Of a stretch of 64,000 nt of DNA, positions 1-12,283 are shown in pieces (position 1 is the first letter of the stretch; each line of letters opens with the position of its first letter). The translations under genes and the position numbers were made by a program. Source of the stretch: Reticulitermes speratus (taxonomy: Eukaryota; Arthropoda; Insecta; Blattodea; Rhinotermitidae); assembly GCA_021186555.1 (NCBI GenBank), contig JAJKFL010000012.1, forward strand, positions 16,441,711-16,505,710. Reading direction: 5' to 3'. The notes beneath the pieces are model-generated. The model was not told the origin of the DNA and made no database searches. It was given only the letters and a program-made list of their open reading frames with translations.

Positions 1-1204
1 TAAATTAAATTCCCCAACAATATGTCAATCTCGCTGTAAACCATTTATAAGCCACGGTACACGAGCGTATTTAGGCGCCAGTTCTTTGCGCAGGGGGCGA
101 AGGGGAGCAGACAGCAACAAAATAGGATTTAAGAAAGCGGAGATGAAAGTGGAAAACCAATAAATACATCACGAAAAACAACAGAAAGAAATGGGTCGCG
201 ACAAAATATAATTCAATTAAGATGGCATTACCAGAGAGTGGATTTGTGAACAAAATTATTTCCCGTTACATTAAGATGAACTGCGTTTTGACAAGACTAT
301 TTCTGCGTCACTTCGTAGAAAATGAATAAATGAAATTGCTTGTAAAACACTGTATAACCTTTTAAAGTTTATTGGTTACTGGATGCACCAACAGGTGTAA
401 CATTCACGAACTGTACATTGTGCCCACACAGTGTATTTATGTGTTTTGTATTTATCTTATAATAAACAGCGACTTTTGCCCATATAACATAAACTGATTG
501 GTTTTTACAACCGAGATGAAAAGTGCTTACTGCGCGGTAGAACTGGGTCTTTAAATAAAACAGTTTAGGCTTCGTCTTTAACGGGTTAAAGAAAGATACA
601 GCCAAGTATTGTTGTTACTGCTCAACCACTTGAAACTGCAATTCATGTGATAACACTTATCAGTCCGGCTCCTACCTCATCATACAAAACACAATGCTCG
701 CCCATTACAAACACCAATCGGCCAATCCTGTTTAAGGAAACATCGCAGTCTGGTCTTAGAATCATACGAAACACATAACTACACCGTGTGGGTAACATGC
801 AGTGTCTCTAAACGTTAGGCAATTATCAAACATAGTAACCGCTGTGTTTTAAAGATTTAACTACAAATTTACTCCACAGTTCCCAACCACGTGAACAAAC
901 ATTAAATGATACTTGAAAAATGTGGTTCAAAACTCTGTGACAGTACTCTCGGATATTCAACACAGAATGTTCTCTCAACTAGCGTATGACACGAATAGCT
1001 TCATCTAACGGTCGACACGGACGGAAGGTAGAAACAGACTCACCGAAAATAGACACACCAGGACTAGCGATAAGGAATAGCTTCATACAACGGACCCTAA
1101 AATCTCTGTCTTTTCCTATTACATAAAAGCATCAAACTGTCGAAACGTCGTACATACTTCACCCACATTAACAGATAATGCGACCACGCCACAGCTAAAG
1201 AGTC
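1..1204. other. No recognisable feature
   Basis: AT-rich sequence with only short chance ORFs. I see no repeat, gene or RNA that I can support. Confidence 0.5.
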
Positions 1205-1396
1205 CAGATGGGTTTACCTACCTGACCCTGAAGATATAGAAACAGATGGGTTTATCTACCTGACCCTGAAGATATAGAGACAGATGGGTTTATCTACCTG
1301 ACCCTGAAGATATAGAGACAGATGGGTTTATCTACCTGACCCTGAAGATATAGAGACAGACGGGTTTATCTACCTGACTCTGAAGACAGAGACAGG
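1205..1396. repeat. 38-bp minisatellite, about 5 copies
   Basis: CAGATGGGTTT recurs every 38 bp from 1205, with only a few substitutions between units. The last unit is partial and diverged. No coding sense is apparent. Confidence 0.95.
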
Positions 1397-3453
1397 GGCA
1401 AGTGTCGAAACGTGTGTGCATGTTTCTAGCCAGATAATAAATAATGTAACTAGGCCACACGTAAGGAACACCCGGTAACTGTATCAAATGACTTCAAAGT
1501 ACCAGGGACGGTCAGAAAAGAGTTTACATGGCGTATAATTTCGTGCAGAACCTTGGAACATCCCGCATACAGCTCTGATGTGGCGAGCGATTATCATGTT
1601 TCAAGCACTGAAGCAAAATGTAAAGATGATTGCGAGGTGCAAACAGTTGTGACACGATGGCTGATAACAGAGGACGCGGTCTGACATCAACAGGGCTTAA
1701 AATCTCGTTCCGTGTTACGATAAATTCCTCAACTGTGTTGGGTAATATGTGGGAAAGTAGTGGATCAGCAGTACAATCAAACATTGAACTCTCCTTAGTA
1801 GAGCTCAAATTACGAACTCAAAATACCTGCACCCTAAATTTATGTTCTGTCCGACCCTCGTAACTACTTTTTACTTATCTCTGACCACCGACATACAGCC
1901 AACTACCGAAACGTCGGGTACTTTTGTGCATATAATGTGCAAGCTCACTAGACTACCATACGCTTTCCTTCCAAGTGAAAACTGTCACCGGGTCTCGGAA
2001 TTATATCCAGAGTCGTGCCGCTTGTAACCAGCCGTCTTTTTTCACATGGGCAGTCATACGAAGTGAATCAGCGAATCAGCACGCAGGTGAATATTCAGCT
2101 CAAATGAGTCCTCAGCTGCACGGACAACCTCGACGACTTTCTCATCTTAGGACAGAAGACGTACACGAGGTATCCGTAGGCAAGATTCAAACCTGCTACC
2201 GTGGCCCTCGAAACCACAAGTCCACCAGAACAGACCACAATTCACGACAAAACGTGAAGCCGATCGCTTACGTACACGGCGTCAAACGGAAGAAAGAGAG
2301 GAGACCGAAGACGCTGACACTTCGAACCATGCTAAGTTTACAAAATTATAATTTACATTGTGACACAAGTCTCATTTCGTTTTGTATGGATGTGAAACTC
2401 CGTCCCTAGACAAACGGGAAGAACACAGACCGGGGGGGGGGGGGTCGTTTGATAACGGAGTGCGAGGGTAACAGCAGGGGCCAGAAAGAGGATGTAAAAG
2501 GATGACAGAAAATTACGTGGTGAGCGTCACAGTTTGTACTCTTTACGAAATATTATTGACGAGGCTGACCAAGGAAGGGCATGTAGCATGCATACAAACT
2601 TCCGTGTCGAAAAGCCTAACTGAAGCGTACCTTGTGGTAGAGAAAGGCGTAGATGGGAGAACACCATTAATATGCACGTTGGACAAAGAGGGGTGGACCG
2701 AACCAACCTGGTTCACTACAGTCTCCAAAATTCTGTTGATAAACTGCCCAGATATAACTTACCTTTACGCGTTATTACCTGCACTTTCTCTATAATAAGA
2801 ATCACCAGAATCAACGGCTACGTTCATTTCCGTTTATTACTTCAGAGGTTATAATTTATCAGTTCTCATGTTAGGGTTATGGTGTATTTAAAGGCAGAAC
2901 TTCAAAGACTTAAATCGTACGCAATACAGAAGAACGTCTGGTTTCAAAGGCAAACTCTACAAGCCACTCGGTTGAAATCCAAAGCACGTTTCTCATCCAA
3001 GAGATAAGCGAAAAGCACACAGCTGATTAACATGACGAACGTGCCTTTGGATCTGCAGGAAATGTGTCAACAAGAGCCGGGAAATGAAAAGGCGCTATAC
3101 TTTATCTCTGCTCTTTAAACGTTTCGAAATTAATCTAAACAATATTTAAAAAGCAAATTCCTACCTCACAGAAACATACAGCACCTACAAAACCAAGGCC
3201 AATTAATTATCGCTGTTTATTCTTAGAATCATATCAAATCCACAAATAAGCTGTGTGGGCAAAATCCGAAGCTTTTTACGTTTACACGCTTGTGTGTATA
3301 TAATAACCACTATATTAAAGGGTTAACGTGTTTGTGTGAACGGTGTACCTTGTAACTGTTCATATATATTTTTTATCTTGTTACACTTTAACGTATGGGA
3401 TAATGGGAGAAAATTGATGCAAGTGTCAAAGGAGCTACGAAAGAACGAAGCGA
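1397..3453. other. Unannotated, short ORFs only
   Basis: The longest open frame (1975-2409, 144 codons) shows no domain I recognise and no splice or promoter context. A G run lies at 2434-2444. Confidence 0.45.
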
Positions 3454-3813
3454 AACGGCTAACATTACGTTGTTACGTGCTTCTTCCAAAAATGCCCTAA
3501 ATACAAATGTCATAAACGTTACCGTAACGGCTAACATTACGTTGTTACGTGCTTCTTCCAAAAATGCCCTAAATACAAATGTCATAAACGTTACCGTAAC
3601 GGCTAACATTACGTTGTTACGTGCTTCTTCCAAAAATGCCCTAAATACAAATGTCATAAACGTTACCGTAACGGCTAACATTACGTTGTTACGTGCTTCT
3701 TCCAAAAATGCCCTAAATACAAATGTCATAAACGTTACCGTAACGGCTAACATTACGTTGTTACGTGTTTCTTCCAAAAATGCCCTAAATACAAATGTCA
3801 TAAACGTTACCGT
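3454..3813. repeat. 72-bp minisatellite, 5 copies
   Basis: Five units of 72 bp begin AACGGCTAACATTACG at 3454, 3526, 3598, 3670 and 3742; the fifth has one C-to-T change. Because 72 is a multiple of three and the unit lacks stops in one frame on each strand, both strands show ORFs of about 135 residues that are artefacts of the repeat. Confidence 0.97.
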
Positions 3814-3849
3814 AACGTTTCACTTTCAGGTTACAGTAACTGAAGCGGG

Positions 3850-4109
3850 AAGGCCGTGCCATGCCTCAGGCGGTTAGTCGTCGGCCTCTCACCGCCCGAT
3901 CCCGGGCCAATCCATGTGGGATTTGTGGTGGACAGAGTGGCACTGGGACAGGTTTTTCCCCGAGTACTTCAGTTCTCCCCTGTCAATTTCATTCCTCCAG
4001 TGCTCCATTACACGGAAAAACGAAAAAACTCATCACAGGGTTGCATAACAAGCCTCAAGGATGCGGTGCGCCCGTAGCATCTGCTGCGGGGCCCTTAAAC
4101 ACAAAAAAA
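3850..4109 (+). repeat. tRNA-derived SINE (GGCCGTGCC head family), complete with TSD
   Basis: It starts GGCCGTGCCATGCCTCAGG with A-box-like CAGGCGGTTAGTCG and a diverged B box near 3895, and ends CCCTTAAACAC plus an A run. A perfect 12-bp TSD, AACTGAAGCGGG, flanks it (3838-3849 and 4110-4121). The body matches copies at 44632-44911 and 46605-46872. Confidence 0.88.
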
Positions 4110-4313
4110 AACTGAAGCGGGGGGGGGGGTGGGGGGGGGGGCTTTGAACTTGACACTGGGAACAAAAATGGCCAGTTTTGTTTCTGGAAAAGAACCGGTC
4201 AGTAGTCTGTTACGACTAAGACCTGACTTTACTCCATACAGCCAGACAGCAAGCCCACGGGTATTTCAGTGCGGTATTTGCAGTTCTCACAGCGGTACTG
4301 CTATTGATTCGAG

Positions 4314-4456
4314 TCTTCCGGGATGTGACGCTGTGCTGTTAGGTGAGCAATACCCGACGTTTCGAAGGAAAGTGCTTGACCCTGAAGATGAAGGCACATC
4401 AATCCTTCGAAATATCGGGCACTGCTCGCTCAATGACAGTGTCACATCCCCAGACG
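4314..4456. mobile_element. Fold-back element of the CACGGCGTCACATCCCGG-tail group
   Basis: Left CTTCCGGGATGTGAC pairs imperfectly with right GTGTCACATCCC, and an inner arm pair (CCGACGTTTCGAAGGA with TCCTTCGAAATATCGGG) surrounds CTGAAGATGAAGG. This is the same layout as 21987-22130, but more diverged. Confidence 0.6.
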
Positions 4457-4497
4457 GCAGACATCTTCAACCTATTTTAGGTTTAAAAGTCTTACAG

Positions 4498-5454
4498 CAG
4501 TGGTACATGTACATGTTTTGTGTTGTGACAGTGGTACATGTACATGTTTTGTACCGTGACAGTGGTACGTGTACATGTTTTGTATTGTGACAGTGGTACT
4601 TGTTTTGTATTGTGACAGTGGTACGTGTACATGTTTTGTATTGTGACAGTGGTACGTGTACTTGTTTTGTACTGTGACTGTGGTACGTGTACATGTTTTG
4701 TATTGTGACAGTGGTACGTGTACATGTTTTGTATTGTGACAGTGGTACGTGTACATGTTTTGTATTGTGACAGTGGTACTTGTTTTGTATTGTGACAGTG
4801 GTACGTGTACATGTTTTGTATTGTGACAGTGGTACGTGTACATGTTTTGTATTGTGACAGTGGTACGTGTACATGTTTTGCACTGTGACAGTGGTACGTG
4901 TACATGTTTTGTATTGTGACAGTGGTACTTGTTTTGTATTGTGACAGTGGTACGTGTACATGTTTTGTATTGTGACAGTGGTACTTGTTTTGTATTGTGA
5001 CAGTGGTACGTGTACATGTTTTGTATTGTGACAGTGGTACGTGTACATGTTTTGTATTGTGACAGTGGTACGTGTACATGTTTTGCACTGTGACAGTGGT
5101 ACGTGTACATGTTTTGTATTGTGACAGTGGTACTTGTTTTGTATTGTGACAGTGGTACGTGTACACGTTTTGTATTGTGACAGTGGTACGTGTACATGTT
5201 TTGTATTGTGACAGTGGTACGTGTACATGTTTTGCACTGTGACAGTGGTACGTGTACATGTTTTGTATTGTGACAGTGGTACTTGTTTTGTATTGTGACA
5301 GTGGTACTTGTTTTGTATTGTGACAGTGGTACGTGTACATGTTTTGCACTGTGACAGTGGTACGTGTACATGTTTTACATTGTGACAGTGGTACGTGTAC
5401 ATGTTTTGTATTGTGACAGTGGTACGTGTACATGTTTTGTGTTGTGACAGTGGT
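4498..5454. repeat. 31-bp minisatellite with a 25-bp variant unit, about 32 copies
   Basis: The unit is GTGACAGTGGTACGTGTACA followed by TGTTTTGTATT. A 25-bp variant lacks GTGTACATG-type sequence and is interspersed. The 31-bp unit has no stop on the minus strand in any frame, so three overlapping minus ORFs of 299-418 residues run through it; they are not credible genes. Confidence 0.95.
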
Positions 5455-5466
5455 AGTAGTAGTAGC

Positions 5467-5501
<35 letters not shown>

Positions 5502-5513
5502 CTGTAGTAGTAG
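5452..5513. repeat. (TAG)n microsatellite
   Basis: TAG triplets with two interruptions directly abut the 31-bp array. Confidence 0.95.
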
Positions 5514-6479
5514 TATGTTTTCGTTCCATTAGGAACATAGGGCATTTGTAAAGCATCTCCATCTGACTATTGCCCGCCAACCTCTTTAACGTCGCTCCAT
5601 GTTTCGCCGCATTTTCCTGCTCCCTCCAAAACGGCCCTTTTCCAGGTTTATTGTGACAGTGGCACGCGAGAAAAAAAAGTTTGAAAAGCACTACATTATA
5701 TACCTGTATATGCCCATCCTTTTTCAAGTAACTGTACACTACAGACAATGGTTAAATCACCATGTCAATCGCCCATTCTCGGAGCCGTACAAGACTTACT
5801 AACAAAACATTCCCCCCACCAGCACGGAATATTAAGCTTGTCTGCTCCTTAAGACGTGTCTGTTCCACCTCGTGTCCACACAATGGGCTGCTCATAATAA
5901 TCACTACTGTGTAGTCTGCAGGGAGGGAAGTTTGATGATTCATGTCCAGTACCACGGCTTCATAACGACTGTATTCAGAAATACAAAAAAATTGTATGGA
6001 AGTAACAAGTGTGGACTAAGCAACGTACCTGAATTGCACGGTTGAAAGCTCTGTCGAACTAGTGTCTGGGCAACGAAATGAACGATCATGGAGCAATGGT
6101 TTGATTCCCGGCCTATCAGATTCGTCATGTCCGTCTGTGCGCACGTATCAGCGCCGCTCCGACTCGACGGATTTCCGTGAAATTTGACACTGGGGACTTT
6201 TCTGAAAATCTGTCGAGAATCCTAATTTGGCTAAAATTGTACAAAAATATCGGACATTTTACATGACGGCCTGAATACGTTCAACTGGTGCCCGCGACAT
6301 TAAATTTCCATACAAGCGCTCTAATCGAGTGAAATGGACTCAAGTTCTTAGGATAGCTCAGGAGGTATAAAAGTTAAGCGAACGCGCCACAATGTTACGT
6401 AATAGTACGTGCATTGCCTGTTTTGTTCTCTATGTCGTCCTGACGCTCAGGAGGCTATTTCTCAGGACGTAGAACGGGC

Positions 6480-6562
6480 GGGATGTGAATCTGACCACTG
6501 ACCTGCACCTAGTGTCCAGTTTCAAAATACATGGAGCTATGCCTCCATGGAAAGATGCTTAA
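6480..6562 (+). repeat. SINE 3' fragment (CCGGGATAGC head family)
   Basis: GACCACTGACCTGCACCTAGTG and ATGGAGCTATGCCTCCAT match the 3' half of the SINE copies at 35337-35575 and 53520-53775. The head is missing. Confidence 0.5.
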
Positions 6563-7173
6563 ATAAGCACAGGACAACTTTACGGTTGCTTATAAGCTAC
6601 AACGGTAGCTAAATAGAAATGACTACCCTGCAATTGACAATTTAAAGAAACATGTTTGCTACAAAGTTTCCTCTGTCCCTATACACCACGAGAAAGGGGA
6701 ACTGGTGGAACGGACGTAAAGATGTCCTGCATGACTACACAATACAAATACGGAGACAGGTGTTCGTTGCCGAGGTACACCGTATTTCATACACACGATG
6801 CTTCGGAAGCCCATTCTACTTCCGTCATCAGGCAGAAGTAAAGTTATGCAGGCATTATGTTGGATACACTACATAGAGCCAATCTCTATCAATTTTGCAT
6901 ACATCACTGACCATACTTTACGATCAGCATTTTTTTATGAAACCAATCAATTCAAATTCAACTCCAGTAAACCAATTAGACGTTACACTGAGCGAAGTTA
7001 TTTTTTACCGCTGTGTTACAAAAACATTAACAAAAGATTTACCTTAGTTTCAGAGCAGAATTATTACATAAGCAGAACACTCTTCAACAAATCATACTCA
7101 AATTCAATTTGCGTAATAAAGTCACTAAAAGTTCCCATTCATTCTCGCATAAATATAATGCAGCTCCTATAAC

Positions 7174-7429
7174 CAGATGCGCAGCTTGTAGGGGGGGTGG
7201 CAGTGGTGCGGCCACCCCTGGCGGCAGAGTCCAAGGGGTGGGCAAAGTGAATACTTAAAATGAAAAAAAAAATCCAATTATCTGCGCTCAACGAATTTTA
7301 AATTATTCAGCCAAATGAAAGTAAATTCAATAAACAATAGCGATTTTTTAAAGTTTATAATTTCTGTTAGGGGCTACCACTGTGATTACTCGCCCCGGGC
7401 GCCAAAAAAAACACCTAGGTACGGCACTG
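7174..7429 (-). mobile_element. hAT-like MITE
   Basis: The ends are CAGATGCGCAGC and ACGGCACTG. The flanking octamers CCTATAAC (7166-7173) and CCTATTAC (7430-7437) agree at 7 of 8 positions, as expected for a hAT TSD. The interior matches 18926-19186 in opposite orientation, including GGCGCCCGGGGCGAGT. Confidence 0.72.
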
Positions 7430-8133
7430 CCTATTACCATACAAAGAAAGCAAGAGAAAGCTACGAATATAGCTCGGTATGCGGTTTCATTTCGTTGGCT
7501 GTACTGATTTAAACAGGCACTCCACCTTGACATATTTGATGCAGCCGTCTACCCCCCCCCCCCCTCTTCCTCCCGAATCATCAAAAATGCGCCCAGCAAC
7601 CGTAACTTCACCGACAACTGTGTCCTTGATGTTGCTGCATCAGTGGCCAGCTGTGATTCTGCCATCATCACCTCACGAAAATAAGATCTGTTACAAAAAC
7701 CCAACATAATGTAGACACTAGTTGTGGTATCCATATCAGCAATAACCAGTATCTTCATCAGCTGATAGAGAAGGCACCAAACGGCAAATACAGATTTTTA
7801 GAAAACCCGCCCTTCAAATTCGAGTTGAAGTCATCCCAAATTCGAAGCGGAATGAAATAAAATACGTATGTAAACTTGTGACACTCTTACATTATCGTCA
7901 GCTTGTACTTCAGAGCTTTACTTACGGCACATCTGTCATTGGCAAGTGTCTATCCGAGTATAACGTTACTAATGCGTTGACAGAGTACAATACAGATCAT
8001 CCGAGAGTACTGCCAACAAAACTTAACTCCAAATGATACCCATCTCCCTTCTACCGAAAGTTTTCATTTTAATTTCCTAGCAAACATTGAGGGCTGCATG
8101 TGACCTGCGTTGTACAAACTCGGGGACGTTTAA

Positions 8134-8829
8134 GGGCCGATTCACACTATGCGTCACGTTTCCGCTCCGTCACACTTCCGTCACCGTTCCGTCAGAATGA
8201 TCTGTGTTCACATTGTCCGTCGTGTTCAGTCACCTTCAAGAACAGCACGTGATAGTTTCGGAGGCTTGCGATTATTTTCAAAAAATCTGCAGCGCCATTC
8301 TTTTCGAAAAGACAACTGGCAGCAATAGCATTGATGTTTGATGAAGAAGAGAAAAATGCCGCTCTCAGTGATAAAAAGAAGCGTATGTGGGTTCACAAGT
8401 GCTTCAGAAGCAGAAAATCAAATGGCGAATACTGGACTCTGTACAAAGAATTAGCCGATTACGAAATGAAATTTTTAGTTTTCTTTCCAGACACTGTCAC
8501 TGTAGTTCTTATCTGACATGTCATATAATTTCTCACATTTACGCACCAATTCTATTAATTTTTCATCCCTTTTTGAAGACAAAAACAGACAGCACTCGTT
8601 GCAAGCAAACGCTGGAAGTGTAGTGGAGGAGACGGAAGACTGTTCACACTATCGCAATCGAGCTGGCACACACAGGTCCGGACCGTTCCGTCACGTCAGT
8701 CATTCTCGCTCAGCAACGGAGACGTTCCTGTCGTTTGAACAACTGCCTTTAATTACACATGAGGAAACTTTACTGAACGGGGACGTTCAGTGACGGAACG
8801 GAAATGTGATGGATAGTGAGGATCGGCCT
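8134..8829 (+). mobile_element. PIF/Harbinger-like DNA transposon, internally deleted
   Basis: The terminal inverted repeats start GGGCCGATTCACACTAT on the left and AGGCCGATCCTCACTAT on the right (reverse complement), with about 40 bp of similarity. They are flanked by TAA on both sides (8131-8133 and 8830-8832), the 3-bp TWA target typical of PIF/Harbinger. The inside carries a transposase N-terminal fragment (8331-8500). Confidence 0.8.
8331..8500 (+). pseudogene. Harbinger transposase N-terminal remnant (HARBI1-like)
   Basis: The reading frame encodes MFDEEEKNAALSDKKKRMWV, then HKCFRSRKSNGEYWTLYKEL, then ADYEMKF. The pattern W-H-x(5-7)-R-x(4)-GEY-x(2)-LY-x-EL-x(4)-E-x-KF is what I know from the start of PIF/Harbinger (HARBI1-type) nuclease genes, just before the FRMS motif. 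The frame then shifts by one base (EIFSF follows EMKF in the neighbouring frame) and no DDE catalytic domain follows before the right terminal repeat about 330 bp on. The gene is therefore both frameshifted and internally deleted and cannot make an active transposase. The ATG at 8331 is preceded by a plausible 5' region inside the left terminal part. Confidence 0.68.
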
Positions 8830-8934
8830 TAATGCTCAGCTCAGCAACTACAGCACACAGACAGATTTCTGTTACTAGGAGCCCCGACTGTGGCAGTTCG
8901 GTGTATCTCCCTCTTCTGCTTATCGCATGGCAGT

Positions 8935-9290
8935 CCAGCAAGGTTATGAGGCCTGTTATTACATCATGACACCTCAGCGTGAAGGATGGAGAATAAGAAA
9001 TAATGATGAACTGGAGAAATTAATGAGACGAGAAGATATAGTTAAATACATAAGAGCACAGAGGATAAAATGGTGGGAACATCTTAACAGGAGGGGGAAA
9101 AAAACAGTGAGGAAGATTACGGAATGGAATCCCATAGGAGCGAGATCTAAATGACGTCCATAAAATACATGGAAATATGAAGTGCTGAATGATTTAAAGG
9201 AATTAAAAGTGAAACACTGCACATATCTCGTTAAAGACAGAAGAGCTGGTGTGAACTGGTGCAGAAGACCGAAACACACAGAGGGTTGTA
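8935..9290 (+). pseudogene. Non-LTR retrotransposon 3' end (ORF2 C-terminus), truncated
   Basis: In frame pieces read EGWRIRNNDELEKLMRRED, IVKYIRAQRIKWWEHLNR, VRKITEWNPIGARSK and, after a frame change near 9155-9182, VLNDLKELKVKHCTYLVKDR. This is the familiar C-terminal tail that follows reverse transcriptase in insect RTE/CR1-like LINEs. No reverse transcriptase motifs lie upstream, so this is a 5'-truncated dead copy with at least one frameshift. Confidence 0.68.
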
Positions 9291-9504
9291 GTGTCAGCAG
9301 AAGAAGGAGAAAAAGAAGAGCACCTCAGCGAAACACCACGGTTGTGAAAGGGTGGAGCTATACCGCCACTCTTCTACAGGCCTTCATTGTGTGGTGCTTA
9401 ATTAAGAATAAGGAATACTTTTTTCCTGCCCTTAGAACCAACATCAACAACACGCAGCAGAGTCCCTCCTGAAAAGCCACAAGTTCTTCAGCTTCAAGAA
9501 ATTA

Positions 9505-9960
9505 TCTGCATTACGAATGCTCATTGCCGAGTTCACAACAGCCAGCCTCCGGTTCCTAATCTGAGCCACATGAATCCAGTTGACACCCAACCATCTTGTT
9601 TCTTTAATACCGTTTTAATACTATCCTCCCATCCACAATTGGCTCTTCCTAGTAGCCTTAATCCTTCAGGTTTCCCGATCTAAATTTTGTGTGCATTTGT
9701 CTTCTCGTCCATACTTGCCACATGCCCCAACCATCTCATGCTACTTGATTTTGTCAATCTAATAAAATCTGTCAAGGCATACACATCATAAGGCTCCTCA
9801 ACATGCACTTTTCTCCATTCTCGTTTACTTCACCTTATGTCCAAATAATCTCCCCACCCCCTCTTCACAAATACGCTGTCTTCATTATTCCCTCAATGCC
9901 AGAAGCTCAGTACTGCACCTATACAACGTAACAAGCACAATTACAGCTCCATATCTTTCA
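9505..9960 (-). pseudogene. Non-LTR retrotransposon 3' fragment, minus strand
   Basis: On the minus strand the sequence resembles the RRWEDSIKT...L-type tail: an AACCATCTTGTTTC block, CACAACAGCCAGCCTCCGG, and upstream the complement of a GHVASMDEK-like stretch. It is the same family as 61890-62100 and 62330-62520 but more diverged. No intact frame remains. Confidence 0.5.
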
Positions 9961-9982
9961 CTTATTTATGATTTTAAAAAGA

Positions 9983-10060
9983 GCCGGGATAGCTTAGTCG
10001 TTATAATGACTAGGCTACGGACTACACAATCCAGAGTTCGATTCTTGGTAGGGCCCAGAT
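9983..10060 (+). repeat. Isolated tRNA-like SINE head
   Basis: GCCGGGATAGCTTAGTCG and AGAGTTCGATTCTTGG are A-box and B-box-like. The SINE body is missing, and a second head of the same family starts only 88 bp later. Confidence 0.65.
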
Positions 10061-10070
10061 ATTTTAAGGC

Positions 10071-10315
10071 GACTGGGATAGCGTAGTCGGTATAGCGACT
10101 CGTTACGGGCTGGACGGCCAGGGATTCGAATCCCGGTGAGGGAGAGATTACCCGCACCCGTCTAGACCGGCCCACTCAGCCTCCTGTACAATGGGTACCT
10201 GGTCTCTTTCCCGGGGGTAAAGCGGCCGGGACGTGGTGCTGACCAACCAGTGCCGAGGTTAAAGAAAGAGCACAGCTATACCTGTATTTCCCCTCTACAC
10301 CTTTATGACCTATTT
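10071..10315 (+). repeat. tRNA-derived SINE (CCGGGATAGC head family)
   Basis: GACTGGGATAGCGTAGTCGG forms the A box and GGGATTCGAATCCCGG the B box. The body has CCCGGGGGTAAAGCGGCCGG and ends near CACCTTTATGACC. It is the best plus-strand copy of this family. Confidence 0.82.
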
Positions 10316-11220
10316 ATAGGGCGAACTTTACTTCTTTTACGATTTCAGATAACCGACGGGAAGAAGAAGATTCTGAACTGAGTGGCAGAAATTTAATACG
10401 CTCTTAATTTATTGGTGAATTAAATTTCGACTTGTGAATATCGTTCCCAAGTACTTTAAACTTTGCCAAATTTCCATTTAGCTATTTTTATGTTGTGACC
10501 AGATATTTCATTGAGACACTCACTCCTTGGCGAAGTATACTGCACAGTGTATACACAATCAACGTATTTTAGTCAGGTTCCCAATCACAATCCAGAAATT
10601 TTTATTTCATATGTACATAAGGAACACACGCTTTCTGATTTTCTTTCTCTCCTTTGCCTCTTTAATTTCCTCCTTCCTTTCTCCTAGTCTGGCTTTTATT
10701 TTTGTTTTCCAGTGGCCAATAATTGTACGTGAACAAGGTACACCGACGGCATGTTTTAATCCTATCCCGTATGTTACAGCAAAGTTCCACTTCATAGAAC
10801 CCACACGACGAGCAGTATGAAATACAGCTTACAGTTTAAACAGACAAAAACATCACGTAGGCACTTTGTTAAATCCCGTGCTTCATATTCGTTTCCGCGC
10901 TAAACCTTCTCTGTTCTCTAATAATTTTCAAATCTATATTCTGGTGAGAGGATAAATTTTCCAATACAAGATGAGTTTCTGTTTAATCGGGACTTCGTTT
11001 TAGGCAGGTTTCACCGTACAAAGTACAGCAGTCATCGGATTAAAGTTCTATGTACTAACCACTTACCAATGATCAATTCCTTTGACTATCATCTGCATGT
11101 CTAACATGAGGCTCGCTCTGTACGGCACAGAGAAACCGAGTATCTACCTTCAACAGGGCTTTGTCTAAAGGCGCGAATTACTTCTAGAATTCAGATGCGC
11201 TTTCTGGCTGTCACTCCGTG

Positions 11221-11363
11221 GTGTCTACACCTCACGTTGATGTGACCTTCCCATTTAGACACTGGTGTCTACACCTCACGTTGATGTGACCATCCCGGTA
11301 AGACACTGGTGTCTACACCTCACGTTGATGTGACCTTCCCGTTTAGACACTGGTGTCCCACAC
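11221..11363. repeat. 44-bp minisatellite, about 3.2 copies
   Basis: GTGTCTACACCTCACGTTGA recurs at 11221, 11265 and 11309, with a partial unit at 11353. Confidence 0.93.
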
Positions 11364-11619
11364 GGTCTTTTCCTTCGAGGTCTTCCCACTAAAACTTTGT
11401 GCCTGTCGCTCACGCATGTTAGCGCCACATATAAGGCCCAGCACATTCTCGACGATTGACTCAGAACTTTTAAATGTACGTAAAAATCCAAAATATTTTC
11501 CTGAACATTACACGACTTTATACTCGTACGAAAAATGTGTTTCAGCTGATTATAACTGAAAATATTAAAAATTGGGTGAATTCACACGGCATCCCTCGGA
11601 GATATAGAATATACGTGTA

Positions 11620-11907
11620 AAAGGTAAAGGTAAAGATCACACTATAACACGCCACGATGACACATACGGGAAGCAGAAATATAGCTCTACTCTTTCTTTA
11701 AACTCGGTTTCAGATGGGGGTGTGCGGTTAACGCCACGCCCCGGCCGCTTTATCCCCGGGAATGAACCGGCACCCACTGTACAGAAGACTGGGTGGGCCC
11801 TAGGTCCAGTCTGGACGTGTGCGGAAAATCTAGCCCCCACCGGAATTCGATCCCCGGACCGTCCAGCCCGTAGCGTGTCGCTATACCGACTGAGCTATCC
11901 CGGCCCA
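11620..11907 (-). repeat. tRNA-derived SINE (CCGGGATAGC head family), minus strand
   Basis: Read on the minus strand it starts GGGCCGGGATAGCTCAGTCG, has B box GGGGATCGAATTCCGG and the body CCCGGGGATAAAGCGGCCGG, and ends in CTTTACCTTTACC. It is nearly full length. Confidence 0.85.
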
Positions 11908-12283
11908 CACAGAATATAGCCTACCTCCACGCAAGTACGTGTAAATCTCCCTACCCATACGTACAGTGGCATCCTGTAATAAACGGGCTGTGTGTCAAAA
12001 AGTGCAGACCGAATGAATGAATGAATCGTTCCGGGAATAAAAATAAGCTTGCAGGCGTTGTTACATAGGATTTCCGTCCGCCCGCAACGAATACTGAACG
12101 CACAAGTGACTTAAAGCTTACGTCAGGACCGGTAGGTCCTTGTCTGTGAACGCTGCCGTAATGAAATTCAGATGGACATATTCATCCCTTCTCGAGTTAT
12201 TACATGCGGACAGATACGTCGAAGCAAATAGGTGTATATACGCAACGTGTCGTGTCGAAGGACCCAACGCCTCCTATCGTTCA

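Larger units (their letters stand above)
5514..8130. other. Mostly unannotated, diverged repeat debris
   Basis: Apart from the SINE fragment (6480-6562) and the hAT MITE (7174-7429), only chance ORFs and a C run (7552-7564) are seen. Confidence 0.45.

Noticed and set aside
1975..2409. 144-codon plus-strand ORF as a gene
   Set aside because: Low-information composition and no recognisable motif; length alone is not enough in 64 kb.
3388..3877. Mirrored ORFs of about 135 codons on both strands
   Set aside because: Produced by the 72-bp array; no start context or domain.
4467..5748. Three overlapping minus-strand ORFs of 299, 311 and 418 codons
   Set aside because: They are a stop-free 31-bp repeat read in all three frames; composition is purely that of the repeat.
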